Assembly (NCBI GenBank): GCA_963931525.1
Contig: OZ007023.1
Coordinates: 2,108,001-2,172,000 of the forward strand
Length of the DNA: 64,000 nt
Reading direction: 5' to 3'
Source: Fimenecus sp900545625
Lineage (GTDB): Bacteria > Bacillota > Clostridia > Oscillospirales > Acutalibacteraceae
Shown: positions 58,064-64,000 of the stretch, piece after piece
Layout of the letters: each line of letters starts with the position of its first letter
How positions within the stretch are numbered: the first letter of the stretch is position 1
Program-made: the position numbers and the translations under genes
Notes under the pieces: generated by a model
The model's input: only the letters and a program-made list of their open reading frames with translations
Database searches by the model: none
Told to the model about the DNA's origin: nothing

Positions 58064-58402
58064 TTATTGCCATTTCAGATTGCTTTCACCGGGACGGAGA
58101 AACACCGCTTCGACGTCCGCCTGAAACCTGTGCCAACGCAGTGCTTCCGCCTTCAGCATCGGTGCATCGATAAAGCCGAGGGCATTTGCTTTCACCGCAA
58201 GCTGGTTGATGTTGTTGCCGATAGCGGAAAGCTGGCGCATGGCTTCGTAAAATCTTGCGTCCGGTTTTTCTTTCGGCTCGTAGCCGTGCAGCAGGATTCG
58301 GATCACGGCTGTCTCCGTAATTCCGCAAAGCTTTGCCTTGCGCTTTAATTCTCTGGCGTCCTGTGGGGAAAGCCAGAACTGTTTTTTGATTCTTCGTTGC
58401 AT
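58064..58402 (-). CDS. MobC-like relaxosome accessory protein
   Basis: 112 residues. The C-terminal half reads FYEAMRQLSAIGNNINQLAV and then KANALGFIDAPMLKAEA, the MobC pattern. The N-terminal part, RIKKQFWLSPQDARELKRKA and ITETAVIRILLHGY, looks like a ribbon-helix-helix DNA-binding domain. MobC normally helps a relaxase open oriT. No relaxase gene is present between here and either the integrase or the window edge. It lies 14 nt before the ParB start and is likely co-transcribed with it. Confidence 0.85.
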   Translation of the reverse strand: MQRRIKKQFWLSPQDARELKRKAKLCGITETAVIRILLHGYEPKEKPDARFYEAMRQLSAIGNNINQLAVKANALGFIDAPMLKAEALRWHRFQADVEAVFLRPGESNLKWQ

Positions 58403-58516
58403 TATGTTCTTCCTTTCTTTGCGGGGTATTAGGGCGCTCCCTAACGAGATTTACCGTTTTACGACCTTTGGGAGTATAAACGGTCTGCTCGCTAAGATAG
58501 CGCAGCCATTTTCTGC

Positions 58517-58777
58517 CTATCGCAATTCTTTCAAAATCTCGTCAATAAATCGGATAATTTCATCCTTTTCAAACTGCGGAATGGCTGCTCTCAGTTGCTT
58601 TAACTGCCGGAAAAGCCGGTAATCTTTTTCTCGGACTGTTGCCTCAACATCCTTTCCAAGCCCCAGCCTTCGCAGATATTCTGAAAGAGAAAGCGCACAG
58701 TAGTCTGCGTTTTTCAAAAGCTTTTCTTTCTCCTCCGGCGTTACCCGCACATTGATTCCAAGCGTTTTGTTTCTCAT
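58517..58777 (-). CDS. Small ribbon-helix-helix / mobilisation-type protein
   Basis: 86 residues. MRNKTLGINVRVTPEEKEKL and CALSLSEYLRRLGLGK form the strand and helices typical of plasmid mobilisation or Arc-like proteins, followed by a charged helix (LFRQLKQLRAAIPQFEKDEI). Probably a DNA-binding partner of the MobC-like protein or an element regulator. It lies between the RepA-like and MobC-like genes in the same direction. Confidence 0.7.
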   Translation of the reverse strand: MRNKTLGINVRVTPEEKEKLLKNADYCALSLSEYLRRLGLGKDVEATVREKDYRLFRQLKQLRAAIPQFEKDEIIRFIDEILKELR

Positions 58778-58835
58778 AAAATCTCAATCCTTTCCTTTGT
58801 TTGTGACAGCAATGACGGCTGTGACGGGCATTTCG

Positions 58836-59852
58836 CTATACCGTGATATTTCCGTCATTTGCGTCACCGCCGTCACGGCGTATGAATTTAATCAGCCGGC
58901 TTTGTCCCGTCCGTTTGGTGCGGTACTCGATTCCGGCGGGCTCCAGCACCTCATAGTAAAACTGCCCTAAGTACTTGGTTACCACATTGGGCGTGGTTTC
59001 GGTTTCCGCCATATCGGCAATCAACTCGGTGGCGGTTCCTACCCATTCGGTGCGGGTTTTCATAAATTCCACTACCCGAAAAAGGAATTGCGGAATCTCC
59101 GCCCTGCGGATTTCCTCCGTATTTTTGCGCTCTATCAATTCCCATTTCAGGTCTTGAAACCGCAGGGTCAGCTCCTGATATTCCACATCCCGCCCGCAGG
59201 CAAGAAGCGTGGCGTCCCTGCTGCTTCGCTTGCGCTTGAGCACATAGTTGGTGTCCGCCGCACCGGTGATGCCGGTAGAGCCGGACACCTCGTTGAACGG
59301 ATCGTCCCCGTCCTTGAGCTTGCGCAGATGGTGGACGAGAATAATGGAAATATCGTGCTCATCGGCGATCCTCTTGATGGAGGAGATGTCGTCGTAATCG
59401 TTGCCGTACATTCCCACTTTTCCGGCGCTCCCCTTGGAATCCCGCACCTTTTGGAGCGTGTCGATAATCACCAGCTTTGTTTTCGGGAAGTCCTCTAAAA
59501 AGTTGATGATTTCCTCCTCCAGCCCGTTCCCGATCAAGCCGCAGGTCACGGATAAATGGAAACTCCGGTTTGAATCATCCGTCAAATCGAAAAGCCTGTC
59601 TTTGATTCGCCTCAGCGTATCCTCCAAGCAGAGATACAGCACATCGCAACGCATGGTCGGGATTCCCCAAACGGGAAGTCCCTGTGATACCTGCAAGCCA
59701 AGCCACAGCATCAGCCAGCTCTTGCCGATTTTGGCGGCACCGCTGAGAACATTTACCCCCTGCGGGATCAGGCCATCGACAATAAACATCGTTTTGCTCA
59801 TCGGTGTGGACAGCAGGGTTTCTGCATCCACGGTCACTAATTTTCTTTTCAT
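58836..59852 (-). CDS. RepA-like AAA ATPase (hexameric helicase type)
   Basis: 338 residues from ATG at 59852 (MKRKLVTVDAETLLSTPMSK), with AAAGGATA upstream. Walker A in GAAKIGKSWLMLWLGLQV near residue 38, Walker B KLVIIDTLQKVRD near 128, and VHHLRKLKDGDDPFNEVSGS, the pattern of RSF1010 RepA/AAA_25 proteins. A C-terminal winged-helix-like region follows. Such helicases support replication or helicase loading on plasmids and integrative elements. The six-copy repeat array at 60762-61199 upstream is the natural candidate for its origin. Confidence 0.88.
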   Translation of the reverse strand: MKRKLVTVDAETLLSTPMSKTMFIVDGLIPQGVNVLSGAAKIGKSWLMLWLGLQVSQGLPVWGIPTMRCDVLYLCLEDTLRRIKDRLFDLTDDSNRSFHLSVTCGLIGNGLEEEIINFLEDFPKTKLVIIDTLQKVRDSKGSAGKVGMYGNDYDDISSIKRIADEHDISIILVHHLRKLKDGDDPFNEVSGSTGITGAADTNYVLKRKRSSRDATLLACGRDVEYQELTLRFQDLKWELIERKNTEEIRRAEIPQFLFRVVEFMKTRTEWVGTATELIADMAETETTPNVVTKYLGQFYYEVLEPAGIEYRTKRTGQSRLIKFIRRDGGDANDGNITV

Positions 59853-59979
59853 AACTATATCCTTTCGTTTTTTGTGATTCGGACAATTAGAACGCCGAAA
59901 TCGAGGGGGTTGGTATGATTCCTTTATGCACCTCAGTTCGGCACCAAAAAGCCCTTGAAAACAGGGCGTTTTCAAGCCT

Positions 59980-60336
59980 CTAATTGTCCGCTTTGCGCTT
60001 CCTTGCGCTCTCGTTTTTCTGCCTGCGGTGCACCTTTTTGCTGCACGATGAGCAGTATTTTTGCCGATTGGAGTTTGGCACAAAAGCCGTCCCACATTCG
60101 GCGCAGTGATAAGTACGCTGTTTGAAAATGTCTGCATACAACTCTTTTTCGGCTGGTAAAACCGCATTGCGGAAATACCGGCACAGCAGAGAATAGGAGA
60201 TGGTCTGCGGGCAGACGCAGGGCTCGCCGTCATCCAGCAGCAGGCAGTTGCCGTCATCATAATTGGCGCAGAGCCTTTTTATCAGGCGGTTGCACCGCCT
60301 GCGCTGGGACGGCGTGAGCTCGATTCGTTCAGGCAC
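59980..60336 (-). CDS. Cysteine-rich small protein of the element
   Basis: 118 residues. Two Cys groups: CLLLDDGEPCVCPQ near residue 31, and CAECGTAFVPNSNRQKYCSS near 78, the latter a zinc-ribbon-like CxxC...CxxC. The N-terminus, RIELTPSQRRRCNRLIKRLC, is basic. It matches the cysteine-rich VLP-type proteins seen in clostridial conjugative elements, whose role is unknown. Its start overlaps the upstream HTH gene by 8 nt. Confidence 0.8.
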   Translation of the reverse strand: MPERIELTPSQRRRCNRLIKRLCANYDDGNCLLLDDGEPCVCPQTISYSLLCRYFRNAVLPAEKELYADIFKQRTYHCAECGTAFVPNSNRQKYCSSCSKKVHRRQKNESARKRKADN

Positions 60337-60562
60337 TGAATTTCACCTCCTTTTTCTCTTCAGTCACGAAGTTAATCACACTGGCTTTCGGGATTTTGAA
60401 ACTGTTGCCGATTTTAATTGCCTGCAATTCACCATCGTTGATGAGATCGTAGGCAAGCTGTCGGCTGATGCCCAGCATTTCCCGAAGCTGCCGGACAGTC
60501 ACGATGTCCGGATATTCCGGAAACATCATCTGGTAAAGCTCTTTGAGCTCTGATTTTTTCAT
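60329..60562 (-). CDS. Helix-turn-helix (excisionase-like) protein
   Basis: 77 residues. MerR/Xis-like winged helix: VTVRQLREMLGISRQLAYDL, then INDGELQAIKIGNSFKIPKA. The pattern of HTH-17 excisionase-like proteins. It is first in the minus-strand run leading to the integrase and may control excision or the replication genes. AAGGAGGA upstream. Confidence 0.85.
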   Translation of the reverse strand: MKKSELKELYQMMFPEYPDIVTVRQLREMLGISRQLAYDLINDGELQAIKIGNSFKIPKASVINFVTEEKKEVKFSA

Positions 60563-60761
60563 AGCGCTTCAATCCTCCTTTTTTACGGCTATGTAAGACA
60601 GATACCGGCGTGAGGATCATAATGCCTTCCGATATCTGCTGTGTTTCCGAACTCAGTTTTTCTATCCCTGCCCCCGTCAAGCGGCGTCGCTTCGCTCCTG
60701 TCATCGCAAAGTCATATCCCATTCGGATCGTTATTCAATTTTCAAGGTACAATGAAAAGGT

Positions 60762-61199
60762 CTTTCACTTATTCCCACAGGGAGAGGTCAAACGCACCCC
60801 CTAAACGGGAAAAATATTTGAGAATTTGAAAAATCCTTTCACCTGTTCCCACTGGGAAGAGCAAAATTATCGGGTGTTTTTGAAAATTTTTTTGTTTTGC
60901 AAAAGACCCCTTCACTCATTTGGACAAAGGGTGCCGAAATGCACACCCATTTCCGGGCTTTTTCTCAAAAAAATTTTTTAAGAAAAAATTTACCCTTCAC
61001 TTATTTGGAATTACAAAGCCAAATGACACCCTATTTCACAGAAAAATGAGAAATATTTTTTCGGTTGCAGGTGCTTTATTTTGCTTGCCAAAAAAAGTCC
61101 CTTCACTCATTCCCACTGAGAACGGCCAAATGCACACCCTTAATCCGAAAATTTTTTATCCCTTCACTCATTTGGAATTGAAACGCCAAAACGCAACCT
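60762..61199 (+). repeat. Array of six iteron-like repeats in an AT-rich spacer
   Basis: Six related units of about 40 bp start near 60762, 60835, 60908, 60993, 61099 and 61160. Each begins CYTTCACYYRTT (mostly CCCTTCACTCATTT or CCCTTCACTCATTC) and most end in CCAAATGCACACCC or a variant. Several carry an internal dyad such as TTCCCACTGGGAA or ATTTGG/CCAAAT. The DNA between units is extremely AT-rich (AAAAAAATTTTTTAAG). No gene occupies 60563-61405. The array stands between divergent transcription units, upstream of the RepA-like gene, as expected for an origin of replication. It could instead be oriT or a regulatory array. Confidence 0.7.
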
Positions 61200-61332
61200 A
61201 TTTTTAAGAAAAAATTTTGAAAACGGACAAAAAAATTTGCCCGCCGGGAGTGGCGGGCAAGGGAATATTGCTTTTCTTCTCTTTGAATATCAGAGAAAAT
61301 TCCTTTAATTCTACATAAATCCACAAAAATCA

Positions 61333-61361
61333 TTGATACACACGAGGTTTTGTGATATACT
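61333..61361 (+). promoter_or_regulatory. Promoter of the restriction-modification operon
   Basis: TTGATA (61333-61338), a 17-bp spacer and TATACT (61356-61361). The spacer holds CACACGAGGTTTTGTG, an imperfect palindrome suited to a small repressor. A GC-rich hairpin, TTGCCCGCC / GGCGGGCAA, lies upstream at 61238-61261. Confidence 0.65.
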
Positions 61362-61405
61362 TTAATATGTATTTTTATATCTACCCGAAAGTGAGGGCAA
61401 CAAAA

Positions 61406-61594
61406 ATGGATTTGAATGTCGAACGCTGGTACTCCATGAAAGAAATCTGCGAATATCTCGGCGTCAGTCGTGATACCGTTCTCGCTTGGATCGAAAAAAG
61501 AGAAATGCCCGCCATAAAGATCGGCAGGCTTTGGAAATTCAAAATCAGCGAAGTGGACGCTTGGATGAAATCCGGCGTAGCGGCGGAAAAGTAA
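61406..61594 (+). CDS. Excisionase-like HTH protein
   Basis: 62 residues from ATG at 61406 (MDLNVERWYSMKEICEYLGV), with GTGAGG upstream. The HTH-17 pattern continues SRDTVLAWIEKREMPAIKIG, then RLWKFKISEVDAWM. Small proteins of this type often lead type I restriction-modification operons in Firmicutes and may regulate them. A second protein of the same class is encoded at 60329, across the repeat array. First gene of the plus-strand operon. Confidence 0.85.
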   Translation: MDLNVERWYSMKEICEYLGVSRDTVLAWIEKREMPAIKIGRLWKFKISEVDAWMKSGVAAEK

Positions 61595-61605
61595 CGAGGC
61601 TCACG

Positions 61606-61812
61606 ATGGATGAAAAAAGACTAAAAGCCTTTGAAGATATGCTTGCCGCTATCCTAAAGCAGTATGACGATACGATGGAAAAGATGGCGAAGCTCAAAGC
61701 CGAAGGCAAAGAGAAAACCGTCACATACCGCCAGCTTTTCGCCAATAAACTGCAACTTCAGGCGATGCTGTCCTATTATCGAACTTATGGGTTGTTGGAC
61801 GATAAGGCATAA
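61606..61812 (+). CDS. Small coiled-coil protein preceding hsdM
   Basis: 68 residues, ATG at 61606, 11 nt after the previous stop. Highly charged and helical: MDEKRLKAFEDMLAAILKQY, KLKAEGKEKTVTYRQL, then LQAMLSYYRTYGLLDDKA. I recognise no domain. Its place between an HTH gene and hsdM suggests it belongs to the restriction-modification operon. The function is unknown. Confidence 0.7.
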   Translation: MDEKRLKAFEDMLAAILKQYDDTMEKMAKLKAEGKEKTVTYRQLFANKLQLQAMLSYYRTYGLLDDKA

Positions 61813-61855
61813 CAGTAAAAAGAAATTTTTAATATTTAAGAAAGGAGCCGTAACA

Positions 61856-63358
61856 ATGGCTACTGAAAACAACGCCAATATCGGCTTTGAAAAACAAATT
61901 TGGGATGCGGCTTGCGTCCTTCGAGGAAATATTGATGCTTCAGAATATAAATCTGTTGTTCTTGGGCTTATATTCTTAAAATACATATCGGATCGCTTTG
62001 AAGCAAAATATCAGGAGCTGGTTGCTGAGGGCGACGGTTTTGAAGAAGACAAGGATGAATACACGGCTGAGAACATCTTCTTTGTTCCGGAGAATGCAAG
62101 ATGGAGTGTCATATCCGCTGCTGCACACACGCCAGAGATCGGCTCTATCATAGATGACGCTATGCGCAGCATTGAAAAAGAGAATAAGCGTCTCAAGGAC
62201 ATCCTTCCCAAGAACTTTGCCCGCCCTGAATTGGACAAAAGACGGCTCGGTGAAGTCGTTGACCTTTTTACGAACATCCAGATGATCGAACACGGAGACA
62301 GCAAGGATATTCTCGGACGAACCTACGAATACTGCCTTGCCAAATTCGCTGAACAGGAAGGAAAACTTGCTGGTGAGTTCTATACGCCGTCTTGTGTTGT
62401 TTGCACTCTTGTTGAAGTATTGCAGCCCTACAATGGACGTGTTTATGATCCCTGCTGCGGCTCAGGCGGTATGTTTGTCCAATCCTCAAAGTTCATCGAG
62501 AATCACGGCGGGAATATTAAAAATATCTCCGTGTATGGTCAGGACTCCAATCCCACCACATGGAAACTGGCGCAGATGAACCTCGCTATTCGTGGAATTG
62601 AAGCTGACCTTGGTAAGTTCAACGCCGACACTTTTTTCAATGACTGCCACCCACAGCTTAAAGCCGACTTTATCATGGCAAACCCGCCTTTCAACCTTTC
62701 CGGCTGGGGGCAGGACAAACTGCTTGACGATGTGCGTTGGCAATACGGCACGCCTCCTGCAGGAAATGCAAACTTTGCTTGGTTGCAGCACATGATTTGG
62801 CACCTCGCTCCAAACGGGCGAATTGGCATGGTGCTTGCAAATGGCTCTTTGTCTTCTCAGTCCGGCGGTGAAGGCGAAATCCGTAAAAATATCATCAATG
62901 CCGACCTTGTGGATTGTATTGTCGCTATGCCATCGCAGCTCTTCTATACCACGCAGATTCCCGTCTCCCTTTGGTTTCTTGCTAAGAATAAAAAGCAAAA
63001 GGGTAAAACCTTATTTATCGACGCAAGAAAACTCGGAACAATGGTAACACGCAAGCTGCGTGAGCTGACGGACGAGGATATCAAGAGGATCGCAGATACC
63101 TATAACGCCTTTGTAGATGGTACGCTGAAGGATGAAAAAGGCTTCTGCGCTGTTGTAACTACGCAGGATATTACCAAGCAAGACTATATCCTCACGCCGG
63201 GACGCTATGTAGGCATCGAAGAGCAGGAAGACGATGGTGAGCCGTTTGAAGAAAAGATGGGGCGTCTGACTTCTGAACTTTCTGAACTATTTGCCAAATC
63301 CCATGAGCTTGAGGCTGAGATCAAGGAAAGACTGGGGGCGATTGGGTATGATATCTAA
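61856..63358 (+). CDS. hsdM: Type I restriction-modification methyltransferase subunit
   Basis: 500 residues from ATG at 61856 with AAAGGAG upstream. N-terminal HsdM domain (ILGRTYEYCLAKFAEQEGKL ends it), then the N6-adenine methylase core: GEFYTP, SAM motif I YDPCCGSGGMFVQS near residue 200, and the catalytic motif NPPF in FIMANPPFNLSGW near 276. The C-terminal region interacts with HsdS. Complete and of usual length. HsdM and HsdS methylate the target; the restriction subunit HsdR is not in this window and may lie beyond its right edge. Confidence 0.96.
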   Translation: MATENNANIGFEKQIWDAACVLRGNIDASEYKSVVLGLIFLKYISDRFEAKYQELVAEGDGFEEDKDEYTAENIFFVPENARWSVISAAAHTPEIGSIIDDAMRSIEKENKRLKDILPKNFARPELDKRRLGEVVDLFTNIQMIEHGDSKDILGRTYEYCLAKFAEQEGKLAGEFYTPSCVVCTLVEVLQPYNGRVYDPCCGSGGMFVQSSKFIENHGGNIKNISVYGQDSNPTTWKLAQMNLAIRGIEADLGKFNADTFFNDCHPQLKADFIMANPPFNLSGWGQDKLLDDVRWQYGTPPAGNANFAWLQHMIWHLAPNGRIGMVLANGSLSSQSGGEGEIRKNIINADLVDCIVAMPSQLFYTTQIPVSLWFLAKNKKQKGKTLFIDARKLGTMVTRKLRELTDEDIKRIADTYNAFVDGTLKDEKGFCAVVTTQDITKQDYILTPGRYVGIEEQEDDGEPFEEKMGRLTSELSELFAKSHELEAEIKERLGAIGYDI

Positions 63359-63878
63359 ACAACTTCCACTCTATGATTTGGCTGAATGGAAAAATGGATT
63401 GGCTTTTAGGAAGATAGACTTTTCTAACAAAGGAAAGCCCGTTATAAAAATTGCCGAGCTAAAAAACGGGATAACTGGACAAACACAGTTCACAAATGGC
63501 AACTACGGGGAAGCAGTGTCACTTACAAGAGGTGATATGGTTTTTTCATGGTCAGGTAATCCAGAGACATCCATAGATGTTTTTTGGTATGACCTTCCGG
63601 ACGGATGGCTTAATCAACATATCTTCAAGGTTACTCCTTCAGAATGTGTTGATAAGAAATACCTTTATTATCTCTTAAAATCGCTCAAACCTACTTTTAC
63701 TGCAATAGCATCAAATAAACAGACAACTGGGTTGGGGCATGTGACGATTAAAGATCTAAAAGAACTTATTATAGATCTGCCAACAAGAAGTACCCAAGAA
63801 GCAATTAGTAACTATTTGTATGCGCTCGACAGTAAAATTCACTTAAATAAACAGCTAAACGATAATTTAGCGGCTTAG
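63348..63878 (+). CDS. hsdS: Type I specificity subunit, truncated to one half
   Basis: 176 residues from ATG at 63348, overlapping the hsdM stop by 11 nt. One target-recognition domain (LPLYDLAEWKNGLAFRKIDF, FSWSGNPETSIDVFWY) is followed by the central conserved helix STQEAISNYLYALDSKIHLN and NDNLAA, then TAG. A normal HsdS has about 400 residues with two such units and a closing LRDSLLPKLMNGEIDV-like tail. That tail lies on the other strand, immediately adjacent (63875-64000), so the gene looks cut by a DNA inversion. Confidence 0.88.
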   Translation: MISKQLPLYDLAEWKNGLAFRKIDFSNKGKPVIKIAELKNGITGQTQFTNGNYGEAVSLTRGDMVFSWSGNPETSIDVFWYDLPDGWLNQHIFKVTPSECVDKKYLYYLLKSLKPTFTAIASNKQTTGLGHVTIKDLKELIIDLPTRSTQEAISNYLYALDSKIHLNKQLNDNLAA

Positions 63879-64000
63879 AGGCGAATGTCGGTGACATCAA
63901 TCTCACCGTTCATCAGCTTCGGTAGCAAGGAATCTCTCAGTTCAGAAAGCCGCAAATTCTCGATGGAATTATTTAATACAGCCTGATAAATCGGCTCGGC
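63875..64000 (-). CDS. hsdS: C-terminal piece of an opposed hsdS, partial
   Basis: 42 codons open at the right window edge and read inward to TAA at 63875. It encodes SIENLRLSELRDSLLPKLMN then GEIDVTDIRL, the standard C-terminus of HsdS. It converges on the truncated plus-strand hsdS, the stop codons overlapping by 2 nt. A short inverted repeat links the two: AATTTAGCGGCTT at 63864-63876 and AAGCCGCAAATT at 63940-63951. The remainder lies outside the window. Confidence 0.85.
   Translation of the reverse strand, partial: AEPIYQAVLNNSIENLRLSELRDSLLPKLMNGEIDVTDIRL

Noticed and set aside
60762..61199. CRISPR array
   Set aside because: The units are diverged from each other, unevenly spaced, and the conserved part is longer than the variable AT-rich part. 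There are no cas genes. An iteron-type array fits better.

Overview
The window reads as chromosome of a Gram-positive member of the Bacillota, most likely an uncultured gut clostridium (Oscillospirales-like). The grounds are AGGAGG-type ribosome binding sites, TTGACA/TATAAT promoters with 17-bp spacers, a T-box ahead of pheST, a clostridial division/cell-wall cluster, and a MurE carrying the DNPR motif of meso-diaminopimelate enzymes. Genes are GC-rich at third positions, while the intergenic spacers and the right-hand mobile element are AT-richer. Species cannot be named from this sequence.

Layout. 1-3.9 kb: small membrane proteins of unknown function, all on the minus strand, with two related terminator-bearing leaders, plus a ribbon-helix-helix gene with an internal stop. 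3.9-5.0 kb: a split chromate-transporter pair. 5.1-8.9 kb: pheS-pheT behind a T-box. 8.9-10.9 kb: paralogous small membrane proteins, two of them frameshifted. 11.1-14.6 kb (plus strand): HD-domain gene (frameshifted), zapA, U32 peptidase (frameshifted), dut. 14.6-16.3 kb: alpha/beta hydrolase and a RelE/Phd-type toxin-antitoxin pair. 16.4-21.0 kb: carAB with two promoters and a U-rich leader ORF running into a terminator, the layout of enteric pyrBI attenuation. 21-27.7 kb: DUF5054/GH38-like protein, a 277-bp MITE-like element, tRNA-Pro and tRNA-Gly, a lipoprotein hydrolase, and a GH4-PfkB sugar operon. 27.8-42.1 kb: the division and peptidoglycan cluster, transcribed mraZ-rsmH-ftsL-ftsI-murE-murF-mraY-ftsW-murG-murA-ftsQ, then ftsZ from its own promoter. 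42.4-53.6 kb: amidohydrolase, an AmtB-PII fusion, nitrilase and GNAT, a methyltransferase followed by an APH(3')-like kinase, GH2 and GH5 enzymes, and a SWIM zinc-finger protein. 53.7-55.1 kb: an IS3-family insertion sequence. 55.6 kb to the end: an integrative element at the 3' end of tRNA-Ser with integrase, ParB, MobC-like, RepA-like ATPase and small DNA-binding proteins, a six-copy iteron array in an AT-rich spacer, and a type I restriction-modification locus whose hsdS is split into opposed pieces.

How the parts fit. The left 53 kb is mostly core metabolism and cell division, with a few accessory insertions. The right 8 kb is a replicative integrative element carrying a likely phase-variable defence locus. 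The strongest leads for follow-up are the carAB leader, the hsdS inversion, the iteron origin, the Amt-PII fusion that lacks the modifiable tyrosine, the 158-nt murA/ftsQ coding overlap, and a cluster of four single-base frameshifts between 9 and 12.5 kb.
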